A stretch of DNA of 64,000 nucleotides from Mycobacterium sp. D16Q14 (GTDB taxonomy: Bacteria; Actinomycetota; Actinomycetes; Mycobacteriales; Mycobacteriaceae), in the NCBI GenBank assembly GCA_002013415.1, contig MAEX01000006.1, positions 62,001 to 126,000 on the forward strand, written 5' to 3'. Numbering within the stretch: the first letter of the stretch is position 1; each line of letters begins with the position of its first letter. Position numbers and translations under genes: made by a program. The notes under the pieces are model-generated. The model did not search any database. It saw only the letters and a list, made by a program, of their open reading frames with translations, and was not told the DNA's origin. Of this stretch, positions 25,594 to 38,952 are shown piece by piece.

Positions 25594-27197
25594 CGTCGCT
25601 CACCTTCGCCATGGCGGAGGGCGACATCGGCCACAACCGGCGGTGGGTCCTTCTCGTTGACGGTGCGCAGTGTCTGTTCGACCGCGGGATTCACGATGTC
25701 CAACAGTGGCTTGGGGTAGATGCCCAACACGAGAAGCAACGCGACCAACGGCACCACCACGGCGAATTCACGGCGCTTCAGATCGCCGATGGTCTCGTTC
25801 CCGGGTGCGAGCGGGCCGGTCATCATCCGCTGGTACATCCACAACACGTAGATAGCGGCGAGCACCAACGCGATGACCGCACACGCCGCGGCCGCCGGGT
25901 ACCGCGTGAATGTTCCCACCAGCACCAGAAACTCGCTGATGAACGGCGCCAGGCCGGGCAGCGACAGTGTGGCCAGACCGGCCACCAAGAACGACCCGGC
26001 GAGAACCGGTGCCACCTTCTGCACTCCGCCGTAGGCCGCGATGAGTCGAGAGCCCTTGCGGGACACCAGGAACCCCGCCACCAACATCAATGCCGCGGTG
26101 GAGATGCCGTGGTTCACCATGTACAGCGTCGACCCCGATTGTCCCTGACTGGTCATCGCGAAGATGCCCAGGATGATGAATCCGAAATGCGATATCGAGG
26201 TGTAGGCGATCAGTCGCATCACGTCGGTCTGACCGATCGCGAGGATGGCTCCGTAGACGATGCCGATGACCGCCAGGGTGATGATCAGCGGCGTGAAATA
26301 TCTACTGGCATCGGGGAACAGCTGGATGCAGTACCGCAGCATCGCGAAGGTTCCCACCTTGTCGACGATCGCCATCATGAGCACCGCGCTGGCCGGGGTG
26401 GCGTGCACCGCGGCATCGGGCAACCAGGTATGCAGCGGCCAGAGCGGGGCCTTCACCGCGAACGCGAACATGAAGCCGAGAAACAGTGCCTTGGCCACAC
26501 CCGGGTCGATCCCGAGCGCGCCGGTGGCGACCATTTCGGTGATATCGCGTAGATCGAAGGTGCCGCCTTGGCTCCCGGTCTGACCTTGCGCCGTAACCAC
26601 GTAGAGCCCGATGACGGCAGCTAGCATGACCAGGCCGCCACACAGGTTGTACATCAGGAACTTCACCGCCGCGCGTGACCGCTGCCCGGTGTCCGAGTGG
26701 GTGCTCCCGAACCCGCCGATCAGGAAGTACATCGGGATAAGCATCGCCTCGAAGAAGATGTAGAACAGCAACACGTCCAGCGCGGAGAAGGACAGCAACA
26801 CCATCGATTCCACGACCAGGATGAGCGCGATATAGCGTTGCGCCACAGGACGATTCTCGTACCCCGGGGCCTCTGCTCCGTCATTCCATGAGGCCAGCAA
26901 CAGGATCGGCAGAAGCCCCGTAGTCAGCAGCACCAGTGCGAGTGCGATTCCGTCGAGACCCACCGCGTACCTCATCCCGAATGCCGGTATCCAGGAAACC
27001 GATTCGATGAACTGGTACTGCGGACCTGCGGGATCAAACGCAACCGCCAGCGCCATCGCGACGATCAGGACCAGCACCGAGGCACCCAGCGCCACGTATT
27101 TGGCCAGGGTCCGCCGATGGTTCGGCATGATCAGCACGGCACCGGCGCCCACCAACGGAATAAGCCACAGAGCTGTCACCGCACCCATCGCGCTCAC
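25590..27197 (-). CDS. nuoM: NADH-quinone oxidoreductase subunit M
   Basis: An antiporter-like membrane subunit of complex I, 535 residues. Conserved parts are [92 protein letters not shown] and [16 protein letters not shown]. The GTG at 27197 overlaps the nuoL stop (GTGA, 27194-27197). An ATG three codons later (27188) is an alternative. The longer ORF to 27350 lies inside nuoL. Confidence 0.96.
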   Translation of the reverse strand: MSAMGAVTALWLIPLVGAGAVLIMPNHRRTLAKYVALGASVLVLIVAMALAVAFDPAGPQYQFIESVSWIPAFGMRYAVGLDGIALALVLLTTGLLPILLLASWNDGAEAPGYENRPVAQRYIALILVVESMVLLSFSALDVLLFYIFFEAMLIPMYFLIGGFGSTHSDTGQRSRAAVKFLMYNLCGGLVMLAAVIGLYVVTAQGQTGSQGGTFDLRDITEMVATGALGIDPGVAKALFLGFMFAFAVKAPLWPLHTWLPDAAVHATPASAVLMMAIVDKVGTFAMLRYCIQLFPDASRYFTPLIITLAVIGIVYGAILAIGQTDVMRLIAYTSISHFGFIILGIFAMTSQGQSGSTLYMVNHGISTAALMLVAGFLVSRKGSRLIAAYGGVQKVAPVLAGSFLVAGLATLSLPGLAPFISEFLVLVGTFTRYPAAAACAVIALVLAAIYVLWMYQRMMTGPLAPGNETIGDLKRREFAVVVPLVALLLVLGIYPKPLLDIVNPAVEQTLRTVNEKDPPPVVADVALRHGEGERR

Positions 27198-29065
27198 CAC
27201 CTCACTGCCATCAACGCCGCGATCACCAGAGCCGCTCCGGCACACATGGATAACGCGTAGGAGCGGACATGGCCGGTCTGCATATGCCGCACCCAGCCCG
27301 AGACGGCGCCCAGTGCGGAGGCCACACCGTTGACGAGGCCGTCGACCCAACGGTCGTCGGCGCGCACCAGGTGCCGGGTGAGCCGTTGTCCGGGACGCAT
27401 GAACACCGCCTCGTTGACGGCATCGCCATAAAGATCCCGGCGTGCGGCGACGGTGAGCGCCGACCCTTGCGGCGCCGTTTCAGGCACGTCGGCGCGGTAC
27501 ATCCGGTAAGCGACACCGACGCCGCAGAGCACCACCGCGACGGTGACAGCGCTGATCCCCCAGGCAGGAACGGGTACCTCGACGTGATGCGCACCGACGA
27601 TCGGTTTCAGCCAGTTCTGCAGGGCCCCACCGAAGCTGAGCAGGAATCCCGCGGCCACCGAACCGATGGCGAGCACCATCATCGGCCAGGTCATCACCGA
27701 CGGCGACTCATGCGGATGCGCGTTCTGCCTCCATCGACGGGAGCCGAAGAAGGTGAGGAGCATGACCCGAGTCATATAGAACGCCGTGATCCCGGCACCC
27801 AGCAGCGCCGCCGTGCCAAGGAGGAATCCGCCGGCACCGCCGTGACCGAAGGCGACCTCGATGATCTTGTCCTTCGAATAGAACCCTGCGAACGGCGGAA
27901 CCCCGATGATGGCGAGGTATCCCAGCCCGAAGGTGATAAAGGTGATCGGCATGACGGAGCGCAGCCCACCGTAACGGCGCATATCGGTTTCTTCGTTCAT
28001 ACCGTGCATGACCGAACCGGCTCCGAGGAACAGCCCCGCCTTGAAGAACCCGTGGGTGAGCAGATGCATGATCGCCACCGCATACCCGGCGGGCCCGAGC
28101 CCCGCCGCCAACACCATGTAGCCGATCTGCGACATCGTGCTGGCGGCAAGGACCTTCTTGATGTCGTCCTTGGCGCAGCCGATGATCGCTCCGAAGAGCA
28201 GGGTGACGGCACCGACGCTCACCACCGCGACCTGTGCGTAAGGGGCGCGTTCGAAGATCGGTCCGGACCGGGTGATCAGATAGACGCCGGCGGTCACCAT
28301 GGTGGCCGCATGGATGAGGGCCGATACCGGGGTGGGGCCCTCCATCGCATCCCCAAGCCAGGACTGCAGCGGCACCTGGGCCGACTTTCCGCACGCCGCC
28401 AGCAATAGTGCCAATCCGATTGCGGTGTTGCGACTCTCGCCGGCCGCACCCGCCGAGCCGAGCACCTGGGCGAAGCCGACAGAGCCGAACGTCGCGAACA
28501 TCAGCATCATGGCCAGGGCCAGCCCCATGTCGCCGACGCGGTTGACGATGAAGGCCTTCTTGGCCGCGACAGCGGCCGAAGGTTTCTGGTACCAGAAACC
28601 GATCAGCAGGTAGGACGCCAGGCCAACTCCCTCCCAGCCCACATACAACCCCAGGAAGTTGTCGGCGAGCACCAGCACCAGCATCGCCGCCAGAAAGAGA
28701 TTCAGGTAGCCGAAAAACCGTCGCCGATCAGGGTCATCCGCCATGTACCCGATCGAGTAGATGTGGATAAGCGAACCCACCCCGGTGATCAGCAGTGCGA
28801 AACACACGGACAGCTGATCGAGTGTCAATCCGAAATCGACGCGCAGTGCCCCGACCGGAACCCAGGCGAAGAGCGTTTCGTGCACCACACGTTCGGAGGC
28901 TGTGCGGCCGAGCATGCCGACAAATGACACGACGGCCACGAGAAAGGAGGCCAACGCCGTCGCGCAGCCCAAGAGATGCCCCCAGCCATCACCCCGGCGG
29001 CCGACGAGCAGAAGGACGACCGCACCAGCCAGGGGCAGCACCGGCATGAGCCATGTCACGGGCAC
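27194..29065 (-). CDS. nuoL: NADH-quinone oxidoreductase subunit L
   Basis: The most distal proton-pumping membrane subunit, 623 residues. Motifs include [89 protein letters not shown] and [26 protein letters not shown], followed by the long lateral helix and a final transmembrane helix. The ribosome binding site AGGAGG overlaps the nuoK stop and is closer to ideal for the GTG at 29059 than for 29065, so the first two residues are uncertain. Confidence 0.96.
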   Translation of the reverse strand: MPVTWLMPVLPLAGAVVLLLVGRRGDGWGHLLGCATALASFLVAVVSFVGMLGRTASERVVHETLFAWVPVGALRVDFGLTLDQLSVCFALLITGVGSLIHIYSIGYMADDPDRRRFFGYLNLFLAAMLVLVLADNFLGLYVGWEGVGLASYLLIGFWYQKPSAAVAAKKAFIVNRVGDMGLALAMMLMFATFGSVGFAQVLGSAGAAGESRNTAIGLALLLAACGKSAQVPLQSWLGDAMEGPTPVSALIHAATMVTAGVYLITRSGPIFERAPYAQVAVVSVGAVTLLFGAIIGCAKDDIKKVLAASTMSQIGYMVLAAGLGPAGYAVAIMHLLTHGFFKAGLFLGAGSVMHGMNEETDMRRYGGLRSVMPITFITFGLGYLAIIGVPPFAGFYSKDKIIEVAFGHGGAGGFLLGTAALLGAGITAFYMTRVMLLTFFGSRRWRQNAHPHESPSVMTWPMMVLAIGSVAAGFLLSFGGALQNWLKPIVGAHHVEVPVPAWGISAVTVAVVLCGVGVAYRMYRADVPETAPQGSALTVAARRDLYGDAVNEAVFMRPGQRLTRHLVRADDRWVDGLVNGVASALGAVSGWVRHMQTGHVRSYALSMCAGAALVIAALMAVRW

Positions 29066-29072
29066 TCCCCTC

Positions 29073-29372
29073 CTAGAACTTCAACAAATCGGCGTCGTCG
29101 ACCGAAGCCGACCTGCGGGTGCGGAATATGGTCATGATGATCCCCAGTCCCACAACCACTTCCGTGGCCGCGACCACCATGGTGAAGAATGCGATGACCT
29201 GGCCGTCGAGGTTCCCATGCATCCGGGCGAAGGTGACGAACGCCAGGTTGGCCGCGTTGAGCATCAGCTCGACACTCATGAAGACCACAATTGCGTTGCG
29301 GCGCAACATCACCCCGGCAGCCCCGATGGTGAAGATGAGCGCAGCCAGATAGAGGTAATTGTCGGGATTCAC
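29073..29372 (-). CDS. nuoK: NADH-quinone oxidoreductase subunit K
   Basis: A three-helix membrane subunit of 99 residues, the normal length. [15 protein letters not shown] carries the essential membrane Glu, and [23 protein letters not shown] carries the second one. It overlaps nuoJ by 4 bp (29369-29372). Confidence 0.96.
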   Translation of the reverse strand: MNPDNYLYLAALIFTIGAAGVMLRRNAIVVFMSVELMLNAANLAFVTFARMHGNLDGQVIAFFTMVVAATEVVVGLGIIMTIFRTRRSASVDDADLLKF

Positions 29373-30130
29373 CGCGCCTCCATATTTCGCGGGGTGAGCA
29401 CACCGCTGACCGACAACTCCGAGAATGACCCGTCGGGAAGAAGCGCGGGCACGTCGACAGCGTTATGCCGCGCGTACACACCTGGATTGGGCAATGGCGT
29501 GGCACGGTCGCCACGCTGGAAGCGGCGAATCGCCATCTCGCGCTGTCCGCCGGTCTGCCCCAGCTTCTCGCGGTGCGCCAGCACCATCGCGCCGATCGTC
29601 GCGGTGATCAATAGTGCGCCGGTGAGTTCGAACGCCCACAGGTAGTCGATGAAGATGCGCTCGGCCAGACCTTCCACGTTGCCGCGGCTGTTGGCTTGGT
29701 CCAAACCCACGAATGCTGTGGTGGAGGCATTTCCGATGCCCGCGACGGCCAGCATCCCGAACCCCAGCCCGGCGGCGATGGCACCCACCCGCTGCCCCGG
29801 CAGGGTCTCCACCAGCGAGTCGGAGGAATCTACGCCCACAAACATGAGGACGAACAGAAACAGCATCATGACCGCGCCGGTGTACACCACCACCTGGGCG
29901 ACACCGAGAAACAGCGCACCCTGGGCCACGAAGAACACCGCGAGGATCACCATCGTCATGGCCAGGAAGATCGCCGAGTACACCGCCTTGGGTGCAGCGA
30001 TCACACCGAGCGCGCCGAGCACGGCGACGGTGCCAAGCACCCAGAACGTCACCCCCTCCCACGTCGGCGTGCGCGAGAGCCCCTCGGCCGCAAGCACCGT
30101 CACATGGCCCGCCGCGGCATCGAAGCTCAC
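29369..30130 (-). CDS. nuoJ: NADH-quinone oxidoreductase subunit J
   Basis: A five-helix membrane subunit of 253 residues. The core is [51 protein letters not shown], with the conserved Tyr/Gly transmembrane helix 3. The long hydrophilic C-terminal tail (from about residue 190) is characteristic of actinobacterial NuoJ. It overlaps nuoI and nuoK by 4 bp each. Confidence 0.96.
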   Translation of the reverse strand: MSFDAAAGHVTVLAAEGLSRTPTWEGVTFWVLGTVAVLGALGVIAAPKAVYSAIFLAMTMVILAVFFVAQGALFLGVAQVVVYTGAVMMLFLFVLMFVGVDSSDSLVETLPGQRVGAIAAGLGFGMLAVAGIGNASTTAFVGLDQANSRGNVEGLAERIFIDYLWAFELTGALLITATIGAMVLAHREKLGQTGGQREMAIRRFQRGDRATPLPNPGVYARHNAVDVPALLPDGSFSELSVSGVLTPRNMEAR

Positions 30131-30663
30131 CTGACCTCCTTCCCGGCCTGAGGCAGGTTGCCCAGGTAGTAGTCAGTGTCGGTGGTGCCCGGGTACATCG
30201 CGTGCGGCGGCGGCGCCATTCCTGGCTGCAGCGGTGCCAGCAATTTGTCCTTGCCGTAGATGAGGTCGGACCGGTTGTCATCGGCCATCTCGTAGTCGTT
30301 GGTCATGGTCAGAGCGCGGGTCGGGCATGCCTCGATACACAGCCCGCAACCGATGCAGCGCAGATAGTTGATCTGATAGACCCGGCCGTATCGCTCACCT
30401 GGCGAGAAGCGCTCTTCCTCGGAGTTGTCGGCGCCCTCGACGAATATGGCATCAGCCGGACATGCCCAGGCACACAGCTCGCAGCCGATGCATTTCTCGA
30501 GCCCGTCGGTGTACCGGTTGAGTTGGTGCCTTCCGTGATATCGGGGAGCTGTGGGCTCCTTCTCCTCGGGGTACTGCTCGGTGACCCGCGTTTTGAACAT
30601 CGACGAGAAGGTGACCCAGAACCCTGCCATGGCGTCGACCGAATGTCGCAGAAGATTAGGCAT
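30127..30663 (-). CDS. nuoI: NADH-quinone oxidoreductase subunit I (two 4Fe-4S)
   Basis: A peripheral-arm subunit carrying clusters N6a and N6b. The 178 residues contain [12 protein letters not shown] and [12 protein letters not shown]. The ATG at 30663 ([19 protein letters not shown]) overlaps the nuoH end by 8 bp. The longer ORF to 30915 is an artefact inside nuoH. Confidence 0.96.
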   Translation of the reverse strand: MPNLLRHSVDAMAGFWVTFSSMFKTRVTEQYPEEKEPTAPRYHGRHQLNRYTDGLEKCIGCELCAWACPADAIFVEGADNSEEERFSPGERYGRVYQINYLRCIGCGLCIEACPTRALTMTNDYEMADDNRSDLIYGKDKLLAPLQPGMAPPPHAMYPGTTDTDYYLGNLPQAGKEVR

Positions 30664-31924
30664 GTGCGTCCTCCTTGGTGGTCGGACCCGGGTCCGCGCC
30701 GACGTGCTGCCCGGGCAACGGCGGCACCGGAAATCCGCCGGCCATCGGATCGAACCTGCTGGACAACAAGATTTTTGGCGATTCGGGGCGCCGCGACAGA
30801 GCACCCACCAGGGCGATGCTGCCCACCGAGACCACGACGCCGATGACCCCGAGGATGATCGACGGATTTCCGTATCCATAAAGCGCCATGGCCTGCACCA
30901 CGCCGACGACGACAATCCACACCAGCGCCACCGGGATCAAGACCTCCCAGCCCAACCGCATGAACTGGTCGTAGCGCAGCCGCGGCAATGTGGCGCGCAG
31001 CCACATGAACAGGAACATGAAGCCCCAGACCTTGGCCACGAACCACAACACCGGCCACCATGAGGTGTTCGCACCGTCAATCAGGCTCAACGGCCAGGGC
31101 GCATGCCAGCCACCAAGGAACATGGTCGCCGCTAACCCGGAAACCGTTGCCATGTTGATGTATTCGGCGAGCATGAACATCGCGAAGCGCAACGAGGAGT
31201 ATTCGGTATGGAAGCCGCCGACCAGCTCACCCTCCGCCTCGGGCAGGTCGAACGGTGCCCTGTTGGTCTCACCGACCATGGCGGTCACGTACACCAGGAA
31301 GGACGGCAGCAGCAGGAAAACATACCAACGGCCGGCCTGCGCCGCGACGATCCCCGAAGTCGACATCGTTCCGGCCAGCAGGAACACAGCGGCGAAGGTC
31401 AGGCCCATCGCGATCTCGTAGGAAATCACCTGCGCGGAGGACCGCAATCCACCCAGCAGCGGGTAGGTAGATCCGGAGGCCCAGCCGCCCAACACAATCC
31501 CGTACACGCCCACGGAAGTGACCGCGAGCACGAAAAGAATCGCCACCGGTAGATCGGTGAGCTGAAGTGGTGTGCGATGCCCGAAGAACGAGACCACGGG
31601 ACCGAACGGAATGACCGCGTACGCGACGATCGCCGGCACCACAGAGATGATGGGCGCCAGTAGGTAGATGGGCTTATCGACCCCGGCGGGGGTCAGGCCC
31701 TCTTTCAGAGCCAGTTTCACACCGTCGGCCAGGCTCTGCAGCAGCCCGAACGGGCCCACCCTGTTGGGACCGATGCGACGCTGCATCCAGGCAAGCACCT
31801 TGCGCTCGACAAGAATCGCCACGAGCACGGTCAGCACCAGAAAGGCGAACACCGCAACACATTTCAGGAGTACGAGCCATAGCGGATCGACTCCGAACTG
31901 CGACAAATCGGTCTTGCCTGTCAC
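30656..31924 (-). CDS. nuoH: NADH-quinone oxidoreductase subunit H
   Basis: The membrane subunit forming the quinone-binding site with NuoB and NuoD, 422 residues. [33 protein letters not shown] and [26 protein letters not shown] are the signature regions. The start is the GTG at 31924, overlapping the nuoG stop as GTGA. The ORF to 32011 extends into nuoG. Confidence 0.96.
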   Translation of the reverse strand: MTGKTDLSQFGVDPLWLVLLKCVAVFAFLVLTVLVAILVERKVLAWMQRRIGPNRVGPFGLLQSLADGVKLALKEGLTPAGVDKPIYLLAPIISVVPAIVAYAVIPFGPVVSFFGHRTPLQLTDLPVAILFVLAVTSVGVYGIVLGGWASGSTYPLLGGLRSSAQVISYEIAMGLTFAAVFLLAGTMSTSGIVAAQAGRWYVFLLLPSFLVYVTAMVGETNRAPFDLPEAEGELVGGFHTEYSSLRFAMFMLAEYINMATVSGLAATMFLGGWHAPWPLSLIDGANTSWWPVLWFVAKVWGFMFLFMWLRATLPRLRYDQFMRLGWEVLIPVALVWIVVVGVVQAMALYGYGNPSIILGVIGVVVSVGSIALVGALSRRPESPKILLSSRFDPMAGGFPVPPLPGQHVGADPGPTTKEDAHA

Positions 31925-34305
31925 GGCGCCACCTCGATTCGGACCAGTTGCCCGAGCGCCGGGCCGAGCTGCTGATGAACCTCCGAACCGGCCGAGCGCA
32001 GGGGCACCCACACCACCCTGTCCGGCATCTCGGTGATCCGCAGCGGCAGGGTAATGGCACCGCGGATCGACTCCGACATGCTGCGTACGGTCACCAATTC
32101 GCCTTCGGAAGCTCCGATCTCGATGGCGGTCGCCTCCGATAGCCGCACCTCGGCGGTATGGGCAGTCCCGGCAAGGAACTGCTCACCGTCCTGCAGCCGA
32201 CCGGCGTCCAGCAGCAGCCGCCAGGACGACAGCACCGCCTCGCCCGCCTCGGGCCGCGGCCTGGCGGTCGCCCTGATCGGCCCCGGGATCTCCCGCGCCC
32301 CTTCCCACGGACCGATGTCCGCGAGCTCGGCGAGTGCCTCGGCCGCGTGGTTCAGGCCGATCGGACGATCCATCCGCCGCGAGAGCGCGGCAAGCACTCT
32401 GAGATCGTCGAGGGCATCACTGGTGTCCAGCGTGGTCTGGAAGGGTCTCAGCCTGCCTTCCCAATTCACGAAGCTGCCGGATTTCTCCGCGACCGCCGCC
32501 ACCGGAAGTACCACGTCGGCGAGCTCGGTGACAGCGCCGTGGCGCATCTCCAGGCTCACCACGAATCCCGTCCTGAGCGCACCGACGGCGGCGGCGGGAT
32601 ACGGAAGATCCGCCAGCTCGACTCCACCGACAAGGAACGCGTCGAGTCCGCTCCCGGGATCCAACATGCCGGCGGCATCGAGTCCGGGCATGTCGGGCAG
32701 TGCGATCACTCCCCACTTGTCGGCGACATTGCGTCGCGCAGCACTGTCCGATACCGGGTGGCCACCCGGTAGGATCCTGGGCAACGCGCCCGCTTCCAAG
32801 GCTCCACGCTCCCCTGCCCTGCGGGGAACCCACACCAGTGTCGCGCCCGTCTTCGCGGCGAGCTGGGCCGTGGCCGACAGCGCTCCGGGTATCCACGCCA
32901 GCCGTTCCCCCGCCATGATCACGGCTCCGGGCTGGTGCAAGAGTTCCGAATCAGCCAGGCCCGCGATGGTTTCCGGTTCAGTACCGGGAACGGTGGCGAT
33001 CACACGGGCCGAAAGCTTGGTGGATCCGCGGCTGACAAACGGCGCGATGGAAAGCACCCTGAGTCCCCGCTTGCGGACTGCCTTACGCAGCCGCAGGAAG
33101 ACGATGGGAGATTCCTCTTCCGGCTCGAAGCCCGCCAGCAGAACCACCGGCGCGGACTCCAAAGCCGCATACGTCTGCGTCATCCCGTGCCCGGCGACGC
33201 CCGAGCCGAGGAATGCGGCCTCCTCGGCGCTATGCGCGCGGGCCCGGAAATCGATGTTGTTGGTGCCCATCACCATGCGGGCGAACTTCACATATGCGTA
33301 GGCGTCTTCGACGGTGAGCCGTCCACCGGTGAGGACCCCGGCATTGGTGCCTGCATCCGCCAAACCCTTTGCGGCGGTTTCCAATGCCTGTGGCCAGGAC
33401 ACCGCTACCAGATTTCCGGACTCGTCGCGAATCATCGGATTGGTGATGCGGTCGCCCGCGGTGGCGTACGTGAATGCCCAGCGCCCCTTGTCGCAGTTCC
33501 ATTCCTCGTTGACTTCGGGATCGTCACCGGCCAGGCGCCGCAATACCTTTCCCCGCCTGTGGTCGGTGCGCTGCGCGCATCCGCTGGCACAGTGCTCACA
33601 CACACTAGGGGTGGACACCAGATCGAACGGACGGGCCCGGAATCGGTACGCGGCACCCGTGAGAGCACCCACTGGACAGATCTGCACGGTGTTGCCGGAG
33701 AAGTAGGACTCGAAGGGTTCGTCGCTGGCAATGCCAACCTGTTGTTGCGCACCGCGTTCGAGGAGCTCGATGAAGGGGTCACCGGCCACCTGCTGGGAGA
33801 ACCGGGTGCAACGCGCGCACAGGACACAGCGCTCCCTGTCGAGTAGCACCTCGGTGGACAGCGGAATCGGCTTGGGAAACGTGCGCTTGGCTTCGGCGAA
33901 CCGGGACTCGGCGCGACCGGTCGACATGGCCTGGTTCTGCAGTGGGCACTCTCCGCCCTTATCGCAGACCGGACAGTCGAGTGGGTGATTGATCAGCAGC
34001 AGTTCCATCACGCCGCTCTGCGCCTTCTGCGCTGCTGCCGACGTGACCTGCGTATGCACCACCATCTCGTCGGTGACGGTGGTAGTGCAGGCGGCCAACG
34101 GTTTACGCTGCCCCTCCACTTCGACCAGACACTGGCGGCACGCACCCACCGGATCGAGGAGCGGGTGATCGCAGAACCGGGGAATCTGGACGCCAATCAG
34201 CTCAGCGGCACGAATGACCAATGTGCCCTTGGGCACCGAGATACTGGTTCCATCGATGTTGACGGTGACCAGCTCAATCTCGGTTCCCCTTTCTACGGCA
34301 GTCAT
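31921..34305 (-). CDS. nuoG: NADH-quinone oxidoreductase subunit G (Fe-S)
   Basis: The large electron-transfer subunit, 794 residues. The N-terminal 2Fe-2S ferredoxin domain ([22 protein letters not shown]) is followed by [18 protein letters not shown] and [19 protein letters not shown] for 4Fe-4S clusters. The four-Cys set with [15 protein letters not shown] matches the extra N7-type cluster, then come the molybdopterin-oxidoreductase-like domains ([23 protein letters not shown]). The start at 34305 overlaps the nuoF stop (ATGA, 34302-34305). Confidence 0.96.
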   Translation of the reverse strand: MTAVERGTEIELVTVNIDGTSISVPKGTLVIRAAELIGVQIPRFCDHPLLDPVGACRQCLVEVEGQRKPLAACTTTVTDEMVVHTQVTSAAAQKAQSGVMELLLINHPLDCPVCDKGGECPLQNQAMSTGRAESRFAEAKRTFPKPIPLSTEVLLDRERCVLCARCTRFSQQVAGDPFIELLERGAQQQVGIASDEPFESYFSGNTVQICPVGALTGAAYRFRARPFDLVSTPSVCEHCASGCAQRTDHRRGKVLRRLAGDDPEVNEEWNCDKGRWAFTYATAGDRITNPMIRDESGNLVAVSWPQALETAAKGLADAGTNAGVLTGGRLTVEDAYAYVKFARMVMGTNNIDFRARAHSAEEAAFLGSGVAGHGMTQTYAALESAPVVLLAGFEPEEESPIVFLRLRKAVRKRGLRVLSIAPFVSRGSTKLSARVIATVPGTEPETIAGLADSELLHQPGAVIMAGERLAWIPGALSATAQLAAKTGATLVWVPRRAGERGALEAGALPRILPGGHPVSDSAARRNVADKWGVIALPDMPGLDAAGMLDPGSGLDAFLVGGVELADLPYPAAAVGALRTGFVVSLEMRHGAVTELADVVLPVAAVAEKSGSFVNWEGRLRPFQTTLDTSDALDDLRVLAALSRRMDRPIGLNHAAEALAELADIGPWEGAREIPGPIRATARPRPEAGEAVLSSWRLLLDAGRLQDGEQFLAGTAHTAEVRLSEATAIEIGASEGELVTVRSMSESIRGAITLPLRITEMPDRVVWVPLRSAGSEVHQQLGPALGQLVRIEVAP

Positions 34306-35606
34306 CGGTTCCCCTCCCCGAAGACGGTGCTGGCCCGCGAATCGAAGGGACATCCGTTCTGTAGGTGTGCCTCGTACTCTCCGCGGAAGTACTTGAGCGA
34401 GGACATGATCGGACTCGCGGCGCCGTCACCGAGAGCGCAGAATGACTTGCCCAGCACGATGTCCGAGATGTCGAGGAGTTTGTCCAGGTCTTCGCCGGCC
34501 CCCTCGCCCGATTCCAGTCGCTGGAGGATGCGCACTAGCCAGTAGGTACCCTCCCGGCAGGGTGTGCATTTACCGCAGGACTCGTGCGCGTAGAACTCGG
34601 TCCACCTCAGCACCGCGCGTACCACGCACGTGGTGTCATCGAATATCTGTAATGCCTTGGTGCCCAGCATCGATCCGGCGGCACTCACTCCCTCGTAATC
34701 GAGGGGGACATCCAGATGCTCGGCGGTGAACAGCGGTGTCGATGAGCCACCGGGAGTCCAGAACTTGAGCCCGTGTCCGTCGCGCACCCCCCCGGCCAGC
34801 TCCAGCAGCTCACGCAGTGTCACTCCGAGCGGAGCCTCATACTGTCCGGGAGTACGCACATGCCCGGACAACGAGTACAGCGTGAATCCCGGCGATTTCT
34901 CCGATCCCATTGTCCGGAACCACTCGGGACCGCGCCTCAGGATGACCGGGACACTCGCGATGGACTCGACATTGTTGACGACCGTCGGGCTGGCATACAG
35001 ACCGGCAACCGCGGGAAACGGGGGCCGCAGCCGCGGCTGGCCGCGGCGTCCCTCCAACGAGTCCAAGAGCGCAGTCTCTTCTCCGCAGATGTAGGCGCCC
35101 GCGCCGGCGTGCACTACTAGCTCCAGATCGAAACCGCTATCAAGAATGTTGCGGCCCAGGTATCCGGCCTCGTAAGCCTGTGCCACCGCGGTCTGCAACC
35201 TCCTGATCACCGAGATCACCTCACCGCGCACGTAGATGAAGGCATGTGCGGCCCGGATGGCGTAGGCCGCGATCACGATTCCCTCGATGAGGGTGTGTGG
35301 TGTCGCCAGCATCAACGGAATGTCTTTGCAGGTACCGGGTTCGGACTCATCGGCGTTCACCACCAGGTAGTGCGGCTTGCCGTCACCCTGCGGAATGAAA
35401 GACCATTTGGTGCCCGTGGGGAATCCGGCACCTCCCCGCCCACGCAGACCCGCGTCCTTGACCAGGGCGATGACCGCATCCGGATCCATACCCAGTGCGG
35501 TGCGCAGACCCTGGTAGCCCTCATGGCGCAGATACCCGCCGAGAGTCCAGGAGTCGGCTTCGTCCCAGTGCTCGGACAGGACCGGGGCCAGGATCATTGA
35601 CGACAC
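34302..35606 (-). CDS. nuoF: NADH-quinone oxidoreductase subunit F (NADH/FMN/4Fe-4S)
   Basis: Holds the FMN that accepts electrons from NADH, 434 residues. [18 protein letters not shown] and [12 protein letters not shown] form the FMN/NADH site, and [15 protein letters not shown] plus [15 protein letters not shown] bind cluster N3. The GTG at 35606 has GGGAG upstream. An ATG three codons in (35597) is an alternative. There is a short gap to nuoE. Confidence 0.96.
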   Translation of the reverse strand: MSSMILAPVLSEHWDEADSWTLGGYLRHEGYQGLRTALGMDPDAVIALVKDAGLRGRGGAGFPTGTKWSFIPQGDGKPHYLVVNADESEPGTCKDIPLMLATPHTLIEGIVIAAYAIRAAHAFIYVRGEVISVIRRLQTAVAQAYEAGYLGRNILDSGFDLELVVHAGAGAYICGEETALLDSLEGRRGQPRLRPPFPAVAGLYASPTVVNNVESIASVPVILRRGPEWFRTMGSEKSPGFTLYSLSGHVRTPGQYEAPLGVTLRELLELAGGVRDGHGLKFWTPGGSSTPLFTAEHLDVPLDYEGVSAAGSMLGTKALQIFDDTTCVVRAVLRWTEFYAHESCGKCTPCREGTYWLVRILQRLESGEGAGEDLDKLLDISDIVLGKSFCALGDGAASPIMSSLKYFRGEYEAHLQNGCPFDSRASTVFGEGNR

Positions 35607-35619
35607 CTATTCACTCCCT

Positions 35620-36348
35620 TCATCCCTCCCGTACGTCTTTGGCTAGTCGCAGGCCCGCCAGTGTCGGGTCGCCCGGCCGTGCCGCGGCGACTGCGTCGGG
35701 CCGGTCGTCGGCGAACCCCGCCAAGATCCGGGCGGTCTGTCTGAACGTGCACGGCGGGGCACCGCGCCGTGGCTCGGGAATACGGTCGCTGCGGAGGTCT
35801 TCCACCAGATCGACTGCTCCATCGGGGGTTTGGTTGTCGAAGAACTCCCAATTGACCATCAACACCGGCGCGTAGTCGCACGCGGCGTTGCACTCGACAT
35901 GCTCGAGCGTGACTTTGCCGTCCTCCGTGGTACCGCCGGGTGGCACGCCGAGTTCATCGACCAACCGCGTCAAGATCGCGTCACCACCGAGCACCGCGCA
36001 CAGCGTGTTGGTGCATACCCCGACGAGGTAATCACCGGTCGGTTGGCGCCGGTACATCGAGTAGAAGCTCGCCACGGCGGTGACCTCGGCGGATGTCAGT
36101 TCCACTTGTCCCGAACAGAATTCAATACCCGCTCTGGTCACATACCCGTCTTCCGACTGCACCAAGTGCAGCAGCGGCAGCAACGCCGACCTACGGCTCG
36201 GATACCGGTCGAGGATCTCCTTGGCGTCGATGGCAAGCCGTGACACCACTTCCGGCGGATAGGTTCTGTGTCCGGCGAAGTTGCCCTCGTCCTCCGGCGG
36301 GCGACTCCCGAGTTCAAGAAAAACGCTCTCGCGCTCCGTCTCCTTCAC
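35620..36348 (-). CDS. nuoE: NADH-quinone oxidoreductase subunit E (2Fe-2S)
   Basis: A thioredoxin-like 2Fe-2S subunit, 242 residues. The cluster ligands are in [12 protein letters not shown] and [12 protein letters not shown]. Actinobacterial NuoE has a C-terminal extension, also seen here ([20 protein letters not shown] onwards). It starts at a GTG overlapping the nuoD stop (GTGA, 36345-36348). Confidence 0.96.
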   Translation of the reverse strand: MKETERESVFLELGSRPPEDEGNFAGHRTYPPEVVSRLAIDAKEILDRYPSRRSALLPLLHLVQSEDGYVTRAGIEFCSGQVELTSAEVTAVASFYSMYRRQPTGDYLVGVCTNTLCAVLGGDAILTRLVDELGVPPGGTTEDGKVTLEHVECNAACDYAPVLMVNWEFFDNQTPDGAVDLVEDLRSDRIPEPRRGAPPCTFRQTARILAGFADDRPDAVAAARPGDPTLAGLRLAKDVREG

Positions 36349-37643
36349 CTGTCCACCCCACCCATCACCGGATCGATACTCGCGACCGCGGCGATGAGAT
36401 CGGCCACCATCCCGCCCTCACACATCGCCGAGACAGACTGCAGATTCGTAAACGACGGATCGCGGAAATGCACGCGGTAGGGCCGGGTTCCGCCATCGCT
36501 GACCATGTGCACCCCGAGCTCGCCGCGCGGCGACTCGACGGCGACGTACACCTGTCCGGCCGGCACCCTGATCCCCTCGGTCACCAGTTTGAAGTGGTGG
36601 ATCAGCCCCTCCATGGAGGTGCCCATGATCTTGGCGATGTGCTTGGGCGAGTTGCCCAATCCATCTGGGCCCGACGCCAGATCTGCGGGCCACGCAATCT
36701 TCTTGTTGTCCACCATGATCGGTCCTGGCCTCAACCGATCCAGACATTGCTGAGCGATCTTGATGGACTCGCGCATCTCCTTGACCCGGATCAGATATCG
36801 ACCATAGGAGTCACAGTCCCCATCGGTGATGACGTCAAAGTCATAGTTCTCATACCCGCAGTACGGTTGTGCACGTCGCAGATCATGCGCAAGCCCCGTG
36901 GCGCGCAGCACCGGACCCGTGATGCCCAATGCCATACACCCGGTGAGATCCAGGTATCCGACGCCCTGGGTCCGCGCCTTCCAGATGTAGTTCTCGTTCA
37001 ACAGGTTTTCCATGTCGCGCAACCTGCCGGGCAGGATATTCAGCAGATCCTGCACCTCTTGCTCGGCGCCATCGGGCAGATCCTGCGCCAGCCCACCGGG
37101 CCTGACGTAGGCGTGGTTCATACGCAGGCCGGTGACCGCTTCGAACACCTTCAGGATCATTTCGCGTTCGCGAAATCCGAGGAACATCGCAGTCATCGCA
37201 CCAAGCTCCATGCCACCGGTGGCGAGTGCGACCAGATGGGAGGAGATGCGATTGAGTTCCATCATCAACACCCGAATCACGGTGGCGCGCTCCGGGATTT
37301 CGTCGGTGATGTCAAGTAACCGCTCGACCCCCAGGCAATAGGCGGTCTCGTTGAAAAACGGGGACAGGTAGTCCATCCGGGTCACAAAGGTGACGCCCTG
37401 CGTCCACGTGCGATACTCCAAATTCTTTTCGATACCGGTGTGCAGGTAGCCGATTCCGCAGCGCACGTCGGTAACCGTCTCCCCCTCGATCTCCAGGATC
37501 AGGCGCAGCACCCCGTGGGTCGAGGGATGCTGGGGACCCATGTTGACGACGATGCGCTCGTCGCTGGCTTGGGCGGCGGCAGTGACGATCTCATCCCAGT
37601 CCTGCCCGCCGGCCATGAGATGAATCTCGGGCTGTGCTGTCAT
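36345..37643 (-). CDS. nuoD: NADH-quinone oxidoreductase subunit D
   Basis: The 49-kDa-type subunit at the quinone site, 432 residues. [24 protein letters not shown] contains the quinone-facing His, and [20 protein letters not shown] and [13 protein letters not shown] [19 protein letters not shown] are conserved. The ATG at 37643 shares one base with the nuoC stop (TAATG). Confidence 0.96.
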   Translation of the reverse strand: MTAQPEIHLMAGGQDWDEIVTAAAQASDERIVVNMGPQHPSTHGVLRLILEIEGETVTDVRCGIGYLHTGIEKNLEYRTWTQGVTFVTRMDYLSPFFNETAYCLGVERLLDITDEIPERATVIRVLMMELNRISSHLVALATGGMELGAMTAMFLGFREREMILKVFEAVTGLRMNHAYVRPGGLAQDLPDGAEQEVQDLLNILPGRLRDMENLLNENYIWKARTQGVGYLDLTGCMALGITGPVLRATGLAHDLRRAQPYCGYENYDFDVITDGDCDSYGRYLIRVKEMRESIKIAQQCLDRLRPGPIMVDNKKIAWPADLASGPDGLGNSPKHIAKIMGTSMEGLIHHFKLVTEGIRVPAGQVYVAVESPRGELGVHMVSDGGTRPYRVHFRDPSFTNLQSVSAMCEGGMVADLIAAVASIDPVMGGVDR

Positions 37644-38329
37644 TAGTTGTAGGACCTCCGCTGATCGGGCGGCGCAATGGTCGCCCCGTGGTACTCGACC
37701 GGCACGCCACCGAGCGGATAGTCCTTACGCTGAGGATGCCCCTCCCAGTCATCTGGCATTTCGATTCGCGTCAACGCGGGGTGATCATCGAAGACGATGC
37801 CGAAGAAGTCGTAGGTTTCCCGTTCATGCCAGTCGGTGGTCGGGTAGACGGCATTCAGTGACGGAACATGCGGATTACCTTCCGGCACGGCCACTTCCAG
37901 TAGAATGCGACGGTTCCAGGTAATCGACATGAGTGGGTAGACGGCATGCAGTTCCCGCGCGGCGTCCTCCGGGTAGTGCACACCGCTGACACCGAGGCAG
38001 AGCTCGAAACGCAGTTCCGGGTCATCCCGCAGAGACTGGGCGACCTGCACCAGATGCTCGGCCCGGACGTGAATCGTGAGCTGATCGCGGTAGACGATGA
38101 CACCCTCGATGGCGTCCTCATAGGTGACATGCTCCTGGTCCGCGAGTACCGATTCCAGCCGATCGACAACCTGATCGAAGTACCCGCCATAGGGACGGGC
38201 CGAGCTGACCGGCAAGGAGATGGGCAGAACCAGTCCGCCATAGCCGGACGTGTCGCCACTGCCGTGGACCCCGAAGAGCCCATGCCGTACCCCGATGACC
38301 TCGCCTGGGTTCTGCTCGTCGCCGGTCAC
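37643..38329 (-). CDS. nuoC: NADH-quinone oxidoreductase subunit C
   Basis: The 30-kDa-type peripheral-arm subunit, 228 residues. [59 protein letters not shown] is the signature region. The start is the GTG at 38329, overlapping the nuoB stop (GTGA, 38326-38329). The ORF to 38488 is spurious. Confidence 0.95.
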   Translation of the reverse strand: MTGDEQNPGEVIGVRHGLFGVHGSGDTSGYGGLVLPISLPVSSARPYGGYFDQVVDRLESVLADQEHVTYEDAIEGVIVYRDQLTIHVRAEHLVQVAQSLRDDPELRFELCLGVSGVHYPEDAARELHAVYPLMSITWNRRILLEVAVPEGNPHVPSLNAVYPTTDWHERETYDFFGIVFDDHPALTRIEMPDDWEGHPQRKDYPLGGVPVEYHGATIAPPDQRRSYN

Positions 38330-38880
38330 CGCAGTAGGCCCTTCATCTCGATGGTCGGCGTGGCGGCAAGGGCCGCCGCTTCGGTCTCGCGGATGACTTC
38401 CGCACGGTTGGCCCCGAGCGGCATGTGGGCGATCTTCTCGTGCAGCTTCAAGATTGCATGCAACAGCATTTCCGGGCGCGGAGGACACCCGGGAAGGTAG
38501 ATATCCACGGGGACAACATGATCGACACCCTGGACGATGGCATAGTTATTGAACATCCCGCCCGAAGAAGCACAGACCCCCATGGCGAGCACCCATTTCG
38601 GTTCGGCCATCTGGTCATAGATCTGCCGCAACACCGGGGCCATCTTCTGACTGACCCTGCCCGCCACGATCATGAGGTCGGCCTGCCGGGGTGTCGCCGA
38701 GAACCGTTCCATGCCAAAGCGGGCGATGTCGAATCGGGGGCCCGCAGTCGACATCATCTCGATAGCGCAGCAGGCCAGTCCAAAGGTGGCGGGCCACAAC
38801 GAACCTTTGCGCACGTACCCCGCCAGCGCCTCGACGGTGCTCAGCAGAAATCCGCTAGGCAGTTGTTCCTCAAGACCCAT
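38326..38880 (-). CDS. nuoB: NADH-quinone oxidoreductase subunit B (4Fe-4S N2)
   Basis: Carries the terminal cluster N2 next to the quinone site, 184 residues. The ligands are the tandem Cys in [10 protein letters not shown], and [14 protein letters not shown] and [10 protein letters not shown]. It is separated from nuoA by 72 bp with no clear feature. Confidence 0.97.
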   Translation of the reverse strand: MGLEEQLPSGFLLSTVEALAGYVRKGSLWPATFGLACCAIEMMSTAGPRFDIARFGMERFSATPRQADLMIVAGRVSQKMAPVLRQIYDQMAEPKWVLAMGVCASSGGMFNNYAIVQGVDHVVPVDIYLPGCPPRPEMLLHAILKLHEKIAHMPLGANRAEVIRETEAAALAATPTIEMKGLLR

Positions 38881-38952
38881 GGCTCTCCCGACAGGTGTGC
38901 TTATTCGTGATGTTGCAAGGACTTCCGCGCCGCCCCGCCGATCGCACAGGGG